A stretch of DNA of 64,000 nt from Dyella amyloliquefaciens. GTDB taxonomy: Bacteria; Pseudomonadota; Gammaproteobacteria; Xanthomonadales; Rhodanobacteraceae. Position 1 is the stretch's first letter. The number at the start of each line of letters is the position of its first letter. Location of the stretch: contig NZ_SAYT01000005.1 of the NCBI RefSeq assembly GCF_004296575.1, positions 558,001 to 622,000 on the forward strand, in the 5' to 3' direction. Positions 1 through 10,262 of this stretch are shown here, piece by piece. Under the pieces are notes generated by a model that was not told the DNA's origin, did no database searches, and saw nothing but the letters and a program-made list of their open reading frames with translations. Position numbers and translations under genes: made by a program.

Positions 1-720
1 GCGCACGCCCGCCTTCGTCACAATGGACTGCACGGGCGTGGCGAAATCGAGCACATCCAGACGCTGGGCGAGGTTGGAAGGCAGACTGGCGTGGTCAATA
101 TCGACCACGACCTTGTCACCCTGGCGCTTCATGTCGGCATTGGCACCCGCGCTGCTGAAGTCAATGAGGATGCGACCCTCCCCATTCGGGCCACGACGGA
201 AGTCGATATTGGACACCGACGGACCATTGGCCATCGAGGGCAGCGCCTTCGACGGATCGATCGTTGCTGCCGTGGTGGTGGTGCCAGCCTCGGTGCCGTT
301 GTTCACGGTCAACACCAGGCTGTTGCCCTCCACGCGGGAGCGATAGGTGGAATCGCGTACCAGTTCAACCACGACGCGGGTGCGCCCGCCCGCGGAGACC
401 GCGGAGACGCCTGTTGCCGCACCCTTGCCGATATCCAGGTGGCGAGGCGCCGCGTTGTCCGTGTCCGCAAAGTCAACCGCGATGCGGGGCGGATTGCCGG
501 TAGTGAAGATCTTCGGTTCCGGCACCGGCCCCTGCGCGAAGTTCAGATGCAGCTCGATGCGGCCTCCCGGCAGCGTGTCGTAGCTGATGTCCTTCAGGGT
601 GCTGGTGGCAGCCGCGGCTGCACTCGACCAGGCAGCGCCCAGTGCCAGCAGGCCTGCGATCATCGTATGGCGAGCCTGGCGCATGACACGGCCTCGAGCA
701 GTTTTGGTTTGGTTCGTCAT
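1..720 (-). CDS. pilQ: Type IV pilus secretin PilQ, N-terminal part (cut by window edge)
   Basis: PilQ forms the outer-membrane secretin ring through which the type IV pilus passes. Only the first 240 codons are in the window; the secretin domain lies beyond the left edge. The protein starts at ATG 720 with a signal peptide (basic start, then a run of Ala/Leu ending near an AAA site around residue 38). Two AMIN-type beta domains follow, at about residues 40-130 and 150-235, the type that binds peptidoglycan. An AGGGG ribosome site lies about 8 nt before the ATG, and the gene begins 18 nt after pilP. It is the last gene of the pilM-N-O-P-Q operon, whose order supports the name even without the secretin domain. 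Confidence 0.93.
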   Translation of the reverse strand, partial: MTNQTKTARGRVMRQARHTMIAGLLALGAAWSSAAAAATSTLKDISYDTLPGGRIELHLNFAQGPVPEPKIFTTGNPPRIAVDFADTDNAAPRHLDIGKGAATGVSAVSAGGRTRVVVELVRDSTYRSRVEGNSLVLTVNNGTEAGTTTTAATIDPSKALPSMANGPSVSNIDFRRGPNGEGRILIDFSSAGANADMKRQGDKVVVDIDHASLPSNLAQRLDVLDFATPVQSIVTKAGVR

Positions 721-738
721 TGCATCAGCCCCTGTTTC

Positions 739-1281
739 TTATTTCTCGCCAAGCGCGATGCTGGCGGGACGTTCCATCCAGCCACCATTTCCGTTGGATA
801 CCAGCTCCACCAGGTCGATATGGTCCTCGCCGATGGCGGTAACCCGACCGTAGTTCTGGCCCATGTATTCGTTGCGGTGGACTCGGTGGATCACTCCCCC
901 AGGATCCTTCACCAGCACTTCCATGCCTGCGCCGGTACCCACCGTGCCAACCATCTTCAGGCTGTCCAACGCGAACATTTCCAGCGGTTCCTTCGTACGG
1001 TTTTCGTCCGGACGCGGCCCCGCATTGCCGTTGCCCTGCTGCAGTTCGGCCGTACTCGGGCTGAATGGATCGCGCTTGTCCTGATCGGCGTACTGAAACG
1101 TTTCGAAAGTCTTGATAACAGGTAGCGCAGGAACCGGCGCGCCCTTTTTATGCTTTTCCTGATCGACCCAATCGCGTAGGTCGGACATACCGCGCGTGCA
1201 GCCGCTGAGCACAAGTGCAACAGCCAGCGTCAATACGATGCGCGTCACCTGGGCGGGCCTGATGGCAGTCAACTTGCTCAT
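739..1281 (-). CDS. pilP: Type IV pilus inner-membrane lipoprotein PilP
   Basis: PilP is a periplasmic lipoprotein that joins the PilM/N/O inner-membrane platform to the PilQ secretin. The 180-residue product has a lipoprotein signal with the lipobox LSGC at about residues 25-28. A low-complexity linker follows, then the compact beta domain (about 75-175) that in homologues contacts the PilQ N-terminus. The motif RDPFSP, common at the start of the PilP globular region, is present near residue 71. The ATG overlaps the pilO stop by 4 nt (ATGA), so translation is probably coupled. Length is typical for the family. Confidence 0.95.
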   Translation of the reverse strand: MSKLTAIRPAQVTRIVLTLAVALVLSGCTRGMSDLRDWVDQEKHKKGAPVPALPVIKTFETFQYADQDKRDPFSPSTAELQQGNGNAGPRPDENRTKEPLEMFALDSLKMVGTVGTGAGMEVLVKDPGGVIHRVHRNEYMGQNYGRVTAIGEDHIDLVELVSNGNGGWMERPASIALGEK

Positions 1282-1982
1282 TTCTGCCCCCCTGTTTTCG
1301 CGCTCGCCTTGCCCGGCGGCGCCTTGCCTGTCACCGACTTCGCATTCGCCGCCTTGGCCTCGGCGCTCTCATCGTCCTCGAGATACCGGTAGGTCTTTAC
1401 CGTACCCTGCAGCACCAGCAGGCCACTGCTGGCACGCCCCGTCTTCGTATCCTTGTCCTTCGGTGTCAGCGAGACGTCGTGCAGGGTGAGAATCACCACG
1501 CGAGGTAACGAGGCGACGCCGCTGATGAAGGTGCCAAACTGGTGATAGGTACCCACCATGCGCAACTGGATCGGCTTCTCGGCGTAGAAGTCCTTTGGCG
1601 CCTCGGGCCCCGGCTGGAACAGCTCGGTTTCCAGACCCGCCGACAAAGCCGTTTGCGAGATATCCACCAGCAGCTCGGGCATTTCCGTTTTGCTGGGCAG
1701 CTGGCGCAACAATTGGCGCAGCATGTCCTGCATCTCGTCGAGTTGCTGCTGCAACGCCTCGAGATTCACCGACTTGGCCTGCTTCTGGGAGAACTCCTGC
1801 TTGAGCTGGTCCTCCTTCTTGGCCGCCTGCTCCAGGGTGCTCTGCTGGTCACTGACGTACAGGTACCAGCCCAGGAACACGACCACGACAAAGACCAGGG
1901 CGGTGAAGAAGATCTTGATCGATTTCGGCCAGCCGCCGATGTTGTTGCGGTCGAGGCTCTGCAGGTCATTGAGGAACTTCAT
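1278..1982 (-). CDS. pilO: Type IV pilus assembly protein PilO
   Basis: PilO is a bitopic inner-membrane protein that pairs with PilN and helps align the pilus motor with the outer-membrane secretin. The 234-residue product has one membrane helix at about residues 24-43, a periplasmic coiled coil at about 46-95 rich in Gln/Lys/Glu, and then a ferredoxin-like domain to about residue 200. The last 30 residues are an Ala/Lys/Gly-rich tail, probably disordered. The start overlaps the end of pilN by 4 nt and the stop overlaps pilP by 4 nt, the tight packing usual in this operon. Confidence 0.95.
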   Translation of the reverse strand: MKFLNDLQSLDRNNIGGWPKSIKIFFTALVFVVVVFLGWYLYVSDQQSTLEQAAKKEDQLKQEFSQKQAKSVNLEALQQQLDEMQDMLRQLLRQLPSKTEMPELLVDISQTALSAGLETELFQPGPEAPKDFYAEKPIQLRMVGTYHQFGTFISGVASLPRVVILTLHDVSLTPKDKDTKTGRASSGLLVLQGTVKTYRYLEDDESAEAKAANAKSVTGKAPPGKASAKTGGQK

Positions 1983-2715
1983 GACTTGGCTCCTCCATTG
2001 CCTGCCTGGCTCTCAGGCTTTGTTCCCACGGTGGCCGCGGAGGCCGGCTTTGCCGACAGCGCGCCAGCGCCACGGCCCGCCGCCGCGTTAGACGCCGGTT
2101 TCGCGCCCGCTGGCGTTGTGTTCGGAAGGACCGGCGTATGCGAATCATCTTCGCCGTTGTCGCCGTCCTCCTGCTTCGGACGGCTCAATGCCACGTCCAG
2201 GCCAAACGCGTAAGGCATGCGGGAGTCGCCGTGCGTGTTCTCGGTCTTGCGCAAATCGGCATGCCCCATCCAAGGCGATGCCTCGATATTGCGCATGTAC
2301 TCGGCGACGCTGGCATTGGACTGCGCCACACCTTCGAGCGTCATCGAATCGCCGACCTGCTTGAGGCCTCCCAGGCGTGCGCTAGCCGGAATGGTCTTCA
2401 CCAGCTCATCGAACAGGTGGACCATCTGCGAGCGGTTCGCCTGCAGCTGCTCGATAATCTGCTTGCGGGCCAACAAGCGCTCACGAACCTTTTCCAGATC
2501 CTTGATCTTGGCAATCCGCTCATCGAGCTGCTTGATCTCCCCCTGCAGGTAAGCATTGCGGTCGCCCTGGTTGTCGATGCGCATGCCCATCCAGAACACC
2601 CACAGGACCAGGACCAGCACCGCCGCCACGAAGGCGGCGCCCAGCTGCATGAAGAACTCGCGCTCGCGCTGCTTGCGGCGCTCGGCGCGCCACGGAAGTA
2701 GGTTGATGTGTGCCA

Positions 2716-2716
<1 letters not shown>
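1979..2716 (-). CDS. pilN: Type IV pilus assembly protein PilN
   Basis: PilN is the membrane partner of PilO; its cytoplasmic start binds PilM. The open frame extends upstream inside pilM, but ATG 2716 is chosen because it gives the family N-terminus MAHINLLPWR (the INLLP motif that docks into PilM) and because it overlaps the pilM stop as TGATG. The 245-residue product has a membrane helix at about residues 22-45, a coiled coil to about 95, and a periplasmic domain. The C-terminal 60 residues are Ala/Gly/Pro-rich low complexity, longer than in many PilN proteins. Confidence 0.94.
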
Positions 2717-3831
<1,115 letters not shown>

Positions 3832-4022
3832 TTAAAACCAAAAATTAATGTAATGGCAACGGCCTACGAGCTTTTTCTCGACTCATTCGCGTGACGGCAT
3901 CCACACTTGGCCGAACTTGTCGATGGCCTGTTTCTTGCTGTGATGTGCTCGGTTCATGCCTGAGATACTGCTACATCTATACTCTGAGTTGTTTTGACTC
4001 ACGTCTCGCTAACACCCAAACC

Positions 4023-6518
4023 ATGCAAATTCTCAAGCGGTTGCTGCGCTGGATCCTGGTCCTGGCTTTCACGGGTTTGCTGCTGGGCGTTGCGGCGATC
4101 GGCGTGGCCTACTGGCTGATTTCCCCCCGTCTCCCCTCGGTGGCCGTCCTTAAGGACTACCACATGCAGGTGCCACTCCGTGTGCTGTCCGCCGACGGCA
4201 AGCTGATCGCAAGCTTCGGTGAGACGCGCCGCATCCCGGTGGGCATCGGCGAGGTCCCCGAGCGCCTCAAGCACGCCGTGCTGGCCGCCGAGGATGCCAG
4301 TTTCTACCAGCACCCGGGCGTGGACTGGCATGGCATCGCCCGCGCGGGCTGGCATGTGGTCGTGTCAGGCGGTGACAAGGGGCCCGGCGGCTCCACCATC
4401 ACCCAGCAGGTGGCGCGCAACTTCTTCCTGAGCCCCGAAAAGCTCTACTCCCGCAAGCTGACCGAGATCTTCATCGCCCTGCGCATGGAGAGCGAGCTGA
4501 CCAAGGACCAGATCCTGGAGCTCTACCTCAACAAGATGTTCCTGGGGCATCGCTCCTATGGCGTGGCCGCCGCCGCTTCCTTCTATTACGGCAAGACCCT
4601 GGATCAGCTGAGCGTGGCCGAGTGCGCCACCCTGGCCTCCACCTTCCAGCTGCCGTCGGTGGTCAATCCGCTGAATAGCCCCAAGCGCATGATCACCCGT
4701 CGCAACTGGGTGCTGGGCCAGATGCTGGAGAACCATTACATCAGCAAGGCCGAGTACGAGCAGGCGGTCGCCGAGCCGAACAATGCCTCGCCGCATGAGC
4801 CGCCGATCGAGGTGGACGCCCCTTACCTGGCTGAAATGGTCCGCCTGCAGGCCCTCGACCGCCTGGGCAACGACGCCCTCACCGAGGGCTATGTGGTGAA
4901 GACCACCGTGGTCAGCACCCGCCAGCAGGCGGCCGTGGACGCGGTCCGCTCCGGGCTGGTCGAGTACGACCATCGCCACGGCTGGCGCGGCCCCGAGGCC
5001 CACCAGGAGCTGGGCAGCGATGCCAGCAACGAGGATCTTGAGCGCGCCCTGGCAGGCTTTACCGACATCTCTGGCATGCAGCCGGGCATCGTCACCGGTG
5101 TCGCCAGTGGCGAAACCAGCGTCTATCTGGCCAGCCGCGAGACCGTGAAGCTCGGCGCCGAACAGATGGCGTGGGCCCGCCCCAAGAGTGGGACCAGCCT
5201 GCTCAAACGGGGCGACATCGTGCGCCTGGCCCGCGATGAGAAGGGCAATTGGCAGCTCACCCAGATTCCGGCGGCGCAGGCCGCCCTGGTCTCCATCAAC
5301 CCGGAGGACGGCTCGCTGCAGGCCCTGGTCGGCGGCTTCAACTTCCTGCGCAGCAAGTTCAACCGCGCGATCATGGCGGCCCGCCAGCCGGGCTCCAGCT
5401 TCAAGCCGTTCATCTACTCGGCGGCGTTCGAGCGCGGGTTCACCCCGGCCTCCATCGTCAACGATGCACCCCTGGCCCTGCCCGATCCGTCGCGCCCCGG
5501 CGGTCTGTGGACGCCCTCCAACGACGATGACAAGTTCGACGGCCCGATCCGCCTGCGTGAGGCGCTGGTGCAGTCCAAGAACCTGGTCTCGGTACGCCTG
5601 CTGGACGCCATCGGCGTGCGTTACGCGCGCGATTACGTGACCCGCTTCGGCTTCAGCCTCGACTCCCTGCCCAGCAACCTGTCGATGGCCCTGGGCACGG
5701 CATCGGTGTCGCCGATGAGCATGGCCCGCGGCTATGCCGTCTTCGCCAACGGTGGCTACCTGGTGACGCCGTTCTTCATCAGCGAGATCGACGACCGCGA
5801 CGGCAAGCCCGTCTACGTCGCCAACCCGGCCCGCGCCTGCCGCAATTGCGCCGAGCGCCTGCTCGACACCCGCCCGCCGGGGCCGCCGCAGCCGGCCGGT
5901 TCCGTGGCTGCGCCAGCCAACACTGTCGCCACGGCCGGCACCGTCGCCGCGCCAGCTGCCACCAGCAGCATCGGTGGCGCCATCCTGCCGGCCGACGCCC
6001 ATGGCGAAGGCGCCCATCCGCCAGCCCTGGCGCCCCAGGTCATCGACGTGCGCAACGATTACCTGATCACCTCGCTGATGCAGGACGTGGTCAAGCGCGG
6101 TACCGGCTCGGCCGCCATGGCGCTCGGTCGCGACGACCTGGCCGGCAAGACCGGCTCCACCAACGACCACCGCGATGCCTGGTTCGCCGGCTTCAACGGC
6201 AACGTGGTCACCACGGTTTGGGTCGGTTTTGACGACTTCAGCTCGCTGGGCAAGGGCGAATTCGGCGCCAAGGCCGCGCTTCCGATCTGGATGACCTATA
6301 TGGGCTCCATCCTGAAGGATCTGCCGTCCACGGTCTTGCCGATGCCGCCCGGCATCAGTACGGTTCAGATCGACCGCTACAGCGGCCTGCCAGCCGGCGC
6401 GGGTGATCCGAACGCCATGCCCGAGATCTTCAAGGTCGAGGACGTGGACCGACTGCGCAACCAGGCCAACCAGCAGCAGGAGGACCAGGACCAACAGCAC
6501 GCCTACGACATCTTCTGA
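4023..6518 (+). CDS. mrcA: Penicillin-binding protein 1A, bifunctional peptidoglycan synthase
   Basis: Class A PBP that polymerises lipid II and cross-links peptidoglycan in the periplasm. ATG 4023 is chosen over an in-frame ATG at 3891 because it places a membrane anchor at residues 9-31. Glycosyltransferase motifs follow: AAEDASFYQHPGVD with catalytic Glu near residue 85, GGSTITQQVARN, and ELYLNKMFLG. An OB-like domain precedes the transpeptidase, which has the SxxK motif in GSSFKPF, the SxN motif as SKN, and KTGS near residue 703. An Ala/Pro/Thr-rich insert (about 615-665) lies between the SxN and KTG motifs. Product is 831 residues, normal for PBP1A. A possible -10 (TATACT) sits at 3978-3983. 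Confidence 0.96.
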   Translation: MQILKRLLRWILVLAFTGLLLGVAAIGVAYWLISPRLPSVAVLKDYHMQVPLRVLSADGKLIASFGETRRIPVGIGEVPERLKHAVLAAEDASFYQHPGVDWHGIARAGWHVVVSGGDKGPGGSTITQQVARNFFLSPEKLYSRKLTEIFIALRMESELTKDQILELYLNKMFLGHRSYGVAAAASFYYGKTLDQLSVAECATLASTFQLPSVVNPLNSPKRMITRRNWVLGQMLENHYISKAEYEQAVAEPNNASPHEPPIEVDAPYLAEMVRLQALDRLGNDALTEGYVVKTTVVSTRQQAAVDAVRSGLVEYDHRHGWRGPEAHQELGSDASNEDLERALAGFTDISGMQPGIVTGVASGETSVYLASRETVKLGAEQMAWARPKSGTSLLKRGDIVRLARDEKGNWQLTQIPAAQAALVSINPEDGSLQALVGGFNFLRSKFNRAIMAARQPGSSFKPFIYSAAFERGFTPASIVNDAPLALPDPSRPGGLWTPSNDDDKFDGPIRLREALVQSKNLVSVRLLDAIGVRYARDYVTRFGFSLDSLPSNLSMALGTASVSPMSMARGYAVFANGGYLVTPFFISEIDDRDGKPVYVANPARACRNCAERLLDTRPPGPPQPAGSVAAPANTVATAGTVAAPAATSSIGGAILPADAHGEGAHPPALAPQVIDVRNDYLITSLMQDVVKRGTGSAAMALGRDDLAGKTGSTNDHRDAWFAGFNGNVVTTVWVGFDDFSSLGKGEFGAKAALPIWMTYMGSILKDLPSTVLPMPPGISTVQIDRYSGLPAGAGDPNAMPEIFKVEDVDRLRNQANQQQEDQDQQHAYDIF

Positions 6519-6582
6519 CCCCCGGGACATCCGTCCCGCCCGCGTTCGCCGAGGCGAACGCCAGCTACCGGGAGGAACAGGC

Positions 6583-7257
6583 ATGGCACGCGGCCAGCAT
6601 CACCGCATCCACGCGCAGGATCGTCTTCAGCGCAACAGGCTGCGCGTCGCCCAGGAGGCGGCGCGACTGATGAGCGAACACGGCATCCGTGATTTCCACC
6701 ACGCCAAGGTCAAGGCAGCCGAGCGGCTTGGCATCCTCGACGCACAGGCGCTGCCACGTAACAACGAGATCGAAGATGCCCTGCGCGAACACCAGCGCAT
6801 CTTCCACGCGGAAAGCCAACCCCAATTGCTGCAGGAACGCCGCGAAGCGGCTGCCGAGGCGATGCGTTTTCTCGAACGCTTCGAACCTCGCCTGGTCGGT
6901 GCCGTACTGGAAGGCACCGCCGACGCCCACTCGGCCGTCTGCCTGCACGTCTTCAGCGATACGCCCGAAGCCGTCGTGCTGTTCCTGCAGGAACGCGGCG
7001 TGCCACTGACCCAACAGACGCGCCGGCTGCGCATCAGCCGCGATGAGCAGAGCGAGTACCCCGTGCTGTTGTTTGCTGCCGATGGCCTGCCCTTCGACAT
7101 CACCGTGCTGCCACTCGACGCGCTCAAGCAGGCGCCGATGGATCGCATCGATGAGAAGCCCATGAAACGAGCCTCGCTCGCGGCAGTCGAGGAACTGCTC
7201 GCCACTGACGACAATGATGATGAGTTCGAGCGGATGCTGCAGTCCGCGCTGCGCTGA
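6583..7257 (+). CDS. Conserved-looking protein of unknown function downstream of mrcA
   Basis: I do not recognise a named family with certainty. The 224-residue product begins at ATG 6583, 7 nt after a strong GGAGGA site; in-frame codons upstream run into mrcA and are less likely. It is soluble and highly charged, with no signal or membrane segment. The first 95 residues are helical and rich in Arg, Glu and Ala. The middle has alternating hydrophobic strands (VLEGTADAHSAV, LFAADGLPFDITVLP), which resembles a nucleotidyltransferase-like fold, but the catalytic signature is not evident. The tail is acidic. It lies 64 nt after mrcA and is followed by a strong terminator, so it is probably co-transcribed with mrcA. 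Confidence 0.75.
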   Translation: MARGQHHRIHAQDRLQRNRLRVAQEAARLMSEHGIRDFHHAKVKAAERLGILDAQALPRNNEIEDALREHQRIFHAESQPQLLQERREAAAEAMRFLERFEPRLVGAVLEGTADAHSAVCLHVFSDTPEAVVLFLQERGVPLTQQTRRLRISRDEQSEYPVLLFAADGLPFDITVLPLDALKQAPMDRIDEKPMKRASLAAVEELLATDDNDDEFERMLQSALR

Positions 7258-7293
7258 ATCGACCAGGGCAAAACAGCAACGTGCCACATAAAA

Positions 7294-7320
7294 AAACGCC
7301 CCGGCATGACCGGGGCGTTT
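7294..7320. terminator. Bidirectional rho-independent terminator between the mrcA unit and gltA
   Basis: An 11-bp perfect GC-rich stem (AAACGCCCCGG with CCGGGGCGTTT) closes a 5-nt loop. It is flanked by an A run on the left and a T run on the right, so it can stop transcripts from both converging sides. Confidence 0.9.
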
Positions 7321-7344
7321 TCTTTATGGCAACCGCGGACAGGC

Positions 7345-8640
7345 TTAGCGCTTGTCTGCCGGCACGTAGTTGCGCACATCGGCGCCGGTGTAGATCTGGC
7401 GCGGACGGCCGATGCGGGCGCCCGGGGTTTCGTGCTGCTCGATCCAGTGGGCGATCCAGCCGGCGGTACGGGCGATGGCGAACATCACGGTGAACATCTC
7501 GGTCGGGATGCCCAGCGCCTTGTAGATGATGCCCGAGTAGAAGTCGACGTTCGGGTACAGCTTGCGCTCGACGAAGTAGTCGTCCTTCAGCGCCGCCTCT
7601 TCCAGCTTCATCGCCACGTCGAGCAGCGGGTCGTTGACGCCCAGCTCGTTGAGCACCTTGTGGCACATCTCGCGGATGATCTTCGCGCGCGGGTCGAAGT
7701 TCTTGTACACGCGATGGCCGAAGCCCATCAGGCGGAAGTTGTCGTTCTTGTCCTTCGCGCGCTTGACGGCGGTCTCGACCTTGTCGGCCGAACCGATTTC
7801 TTCCAGCATCTTCAGCACGGCTTCGTTCGCGCCACCGTGTGCCGGACCCCACAGCGCGGTGATACCCGCGGCGATCGAGGCGTACGGGTTGGCACCGGTC
7901 GAACCGACCAGGCGCACCGTCGAGGTGGAAGCGTTCTGCTCGTGATCAGCGTGCAGGATGAACAACAGGTCCAGCGCCTTGGCGGCGACCGGGCTCATTT
8001 CCAGCGGCTCGCTCGGCACTTCGAACATCATGTGCAGGAAGCGGTCGACGTACTCGAGGTTGTTGCGCGGATAGCGGAACGGCCAGCCGATCGAGTAGCG
8101 GTAGCAGGCCGCGGCGATCGTCGGCATCTTCGCGATCAGGCGGATCGCGGCGAGCTTGCGGTCGTCGGCGTTATCGACGTCGATGTCGTCGTGGTAGAAG
8201 GCCGACAGCGAAGCCACCGAAGCGGCCAGCATGGCCATCGGGTGCGCGTCGTGGTGGAAGCCCTTGAAGAAGTCCTTGAGGGACTCGTGCATCATCGTGT
8301 GATGCGTGATGTCGTGCTCGAACGCCGAGAACTGGTCCTTGGTGGGCAGTTCGCCGTTCAGCAGCAGGTACGAGGTCTCGAGGAAGTTCGACTTCTCGGC
8401 CAGCTGCTCGATCGGGTAGCCGCGATACAGCAGGACGCCCTGGTCACCATCGATGTAGGTGATGGCGCTCTTGGTGCTGGCCGTGCTGCCGTAACCCGGG
8501 TCGTAGGTGAAGTGGCCCGTGTCCTTGTACAGCGTGCCGATGTCGATGCATGCGGGACCAAGGGTACCGCTGAGCAGGGGTAGTTCACTGCTGCGGTTGG
8601 TCGACTCATCCACCAACTTGACGATCTTGGATTCGGACAC
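7345..8640 (-). CDS. gltA: Citrate synthase (type II)
   Basis: Condenses acetyl-CoA and oxaloacetate to citrate, the entry step of the TCA cycle. The 431-residue product matches type II citrate synthases. It has the N-terminal beta domain typical of hexameric Gram-negative enzymes, the catalytic-region motifs [11 protein letters not shown] (first active-site His region), [10 protein letters not shown], and [15 protein letters not shown] with the second His, and Asp in the C-terminal part. It begins with GTG at 8640, 6 nt after a near-perfect AAGGAGG site. It stands alone between two terminators. Confidence 0.97.
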   Translation of the reverse strand: MSESKIVKLVDESTNRSSELPLLSGTLGPACIDIGTLYKDTGHFTYDPGYGSTASTKSAITYIDGDQGVLLYRGYPIEQLAEKSNFLETSYLLLNGELPTKDQFSAFEHDITHHTMMHESLKDFFKGFHHDAHPMAMLAASVASLSAFYHDDIDVDNADDRKLAAIRLIAKMPTIAAACYRYSIGWPFRYPRNNLEYVDRFLHMMFEVPSEPLEMSPVAAKALDLLFILHADHEQNASTSTVRLVGSTGANPYASIAAGITALWGPAHGGANEAVLKMLEEIGSADKVETAVKRAKDKNDNFRLMGFGHRVYKNFDPRAKIIREMCHKVLNELGVNDPLLDVAMKLEEAALKDDYFVERKLYPNVDFYSGIIYKALGIPTEMFTVMFAIARTAGWIAHWIEQHETPGARIGRPRQIYTGADVRNYVPADKR

Positions 8641-8744
8641 GGAAAACCTCCTTCACAAATGGCGTCGCCTGCGTGCCGCGGGACGCGACAGCGGGCGATT
8701 AGGGTTGATGCCGCCTTGGGGAAAGTGACGACACCTCGCCGCCC

Positions 8745-8753
8745 ATTATCGCA
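8745..8753 (-). promoter_or_regulatory. Probable extended -10 promoter of gltA
   Basis: On the minus strand this reads TGCGATAAT: a TGn extension plus a hexamer one base from TATAAT. It lies about 105 nt upstream of the gltA GTG. No good -35 is visible at 17 bp, which is tolerated at extended -10 promoters. Identified by eye only. Confidence 0.4.
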
Positions 8754-8800
8754 TATCGACCCGACAACATGCCCTAGCGGATGGTCGGATGGTGGACGCA

Positions 8801-8836
8801 AAAAAACACGGGGCGAGCCTGGGCTCGCCCCGTGTT
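8801..8836 (-). terminator. Rho-independent terminator downstream of rpmE2
   Basis: A 15-bp inverted repeat (arms 8805-8819 and 8822-8836) is followed on the minus strand by a run of T. It lies 50 nt past the rpmE2 stop and separates rpmE2 from gltA. Confidence 0.88.
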
Positions 8837-8888
8837 CACATGCGTGCTCACACCCCGTACCGGCTGTGTGGCGGCAGCTGCCTCGCGC

Positions 8889-9134
8889 TTACTTCTGCGC
8901 GTAGCGACGACGGAACTTGTCGACGCGGCCGCCGGTGTCAAGCGACTTCTGCTTGCCGGTGTAGAACGGATGGGAATGGCTGGAGATATCCACCTTGATC
9001 AGCGGGTACTCGTTGCCGTCTTCCCACTTGACGGTTTCCTTGGTGGAGATCGTCGAACGCGTAAGGAACGCGAAGTCGGACGACAGGTCCTGGAACACCA
9101 CCGGGCGATAATTCGGATGGGTATCGGGCTTCAT
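8889..9134 (-). CDS. rpmE2: Ribosomal protein bL31, type B (zinc-free)
   Basis: Large-subunit ribosomal protein bL31. The 81-residue sequence begins [16 protein letters not shown], has the bL31 core [12 protein letters not shown], and ends in a basic tail. It lacks the CxxC pair of the zinc-binding type A form, so it is the type B (C-minus) paralogue that in many bacteria replaces the zinc form under zinc starvation. No Zur box was recognised just upstream, so zinc control is not shown here. Monocistronic, with its own terminator. Confidence 0.95.
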   Translation of the reverse strand: MKPDTHPNYRPVVFQDLSSDFAFLTRSTISTKETVKWEDGNEYPLIKVDISSHSHPFYTGKQKSLDTGGRVDKFRRRYAQK

Positions 9135-9242
9135 GACTGGCTCAAAGCGGCGGGTGAAAAGAGCGGCATTTTAACTACAGATCGAAGCCTTTGGCAAGTC
9201 GGTCAGTCACTTGGACCTGCCAGACCCCGCCGACAGCCGTTT

Positions 9243-10169
9243 TCAGGCACCCAAAGCCCGGCGCACCATGGCACTGAAGCGCGCCTGGTCCACCTCCATG
9301 ACGATGCGTGCATTGGCCGGGTGTCCGAAGCGACGCGACCAATCGACCACCGTAGCGCCGCGCGTCAGTCGCCCGTCCATCTCGATCGCCACATGGCGCT
9401 CTTCGATGCGCGTGGCGATCGTCGGGTCGATGGCCACGGCCATCGCAAGTGCATCGGCCGCGATCACACCGCGACGGCCACGCTTGAGGTTGAACGAGCG
9501 CGCCGTACGGAACACCTGCTCGAAGAACGTGGCGCGCTGATCACCTGCCGACAGCCAGCCATCGAATTCGAGATCGTCGAACGCATGACGAAGCACGACT
9601 TCCCAATCGACCAGGTCGAACGACGGGAACGCCTCGAATACCACGTGAGCGGCTTCCGGATCGAAGCCGATGTTGAACTCGGCGGGAATCTTGCCGGTAT
9701 TGCCGAGGCCGGTAACCGCACCTCCCATGATCACCAATCGCTTCACGCGCTGCGGCAGGGACGGATCCAGGCGCACCGCAAGCGCGAGATTGGTGAGCGG
9801 CCCCAGGGCCACCAGGGTGAGGTCGGAGCGCTCGCGCGTCAGGCGCAGGATCGCCTGTACGGCATGCTCATCACTGGCGATCGTCCTCGGCTCGGGAAAG
9901 CCCACGTCGCCCAGGCCATCGGCGCCGTGCACATGCACGGCGTCCTCTTCCGGCAGACGTACCAGCGGCGTCGGGCAACCCGCGAACACCGGCGTCGGTG
10001 TACCCACCAGATCCACCAGCGTGCGCGCATTGCGCGTTGTATGGCCCAGCCCGACGTTGCCCGCCGCAATCGTCAGCCCGTGGACGTCGGCGTGCGCGTG
10101 TGCCATCAGGATGGCGAGCGCATCATCCACGCCGGGGTCGGTATCGATCAGCAGCTGCGGCTTGGTCAT
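9243..10169 (-). CDS. Nucleoside hydrolase (IunH/RihA family)
   Basis: Hydrolyses the N-glycosidic bond of nucleosides to give ribose and a base, for purine or pyrimidine salvage. The 308-residue product carries the calcium-binding signature DTDPGVDDA at residues 9-17, the family stretch VALGPLTNLALA, and NIGFDPEAAHVVFEA with the later calcium/substrate Asp. Which base it prefers cannot be read from the sequence. It is cytoplasmic, with no signal peptide. It stands between rpmE2 and recG, 93 nt downstream of the recG stop, on the same strand. Confidence 0.92.
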   Translation of the reverse strand: MTKPQLLIDTDPGVDDALAILMAHAHADVHGLTIAAGNVGLGHTTRNARTLVDLVGTPTPVFAGCPTPLVRLPEEDAVHVHGADGLGDVGFPEPRTIASDEHAVQAILRLTRERSDLTLVALGPLTNLALAVRLDPSLPQRVKRLVIMGGAVTGLGNTGKIPAEFNIGFDPEAAHVVFEAFPSFDLVDWEVVLRHAFDDLEFDGWLSAGDQRATFFEQVFRTARSFNLKRGRRGVIAADALAMAVAIDPTIATRIEERHVAIEMDGRLTRGATVVDWSRRFGHPANARIVMEVDQARFSAMVRRALGA

Positions 10170-10262
10170 GGAGAGTCTGTTCGTCTTAGGGGGTAGTTAG
10201 CTTAGGCCGTTGGGCGCGAGGCGCAAGGGCTGACCGCGATGGCCGACAGCACGACGTCGGCG

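Noticed and set aside
91-1125. Open frame on plus strand opposite pilP/pilQ
   Set aside because: PilP and PilQ on the minus strand have signal peptides and family blocks; the plus-strand frame has none.
4365-6584. 739-codon open frame antisense to mrcA
   Set aside because: It lies wholly opposite a gene with all PBP1A motifs. The His/Gly/Arg-rich composition without motifs is the usual product of the antisense frame of GC-rich coding DNA.
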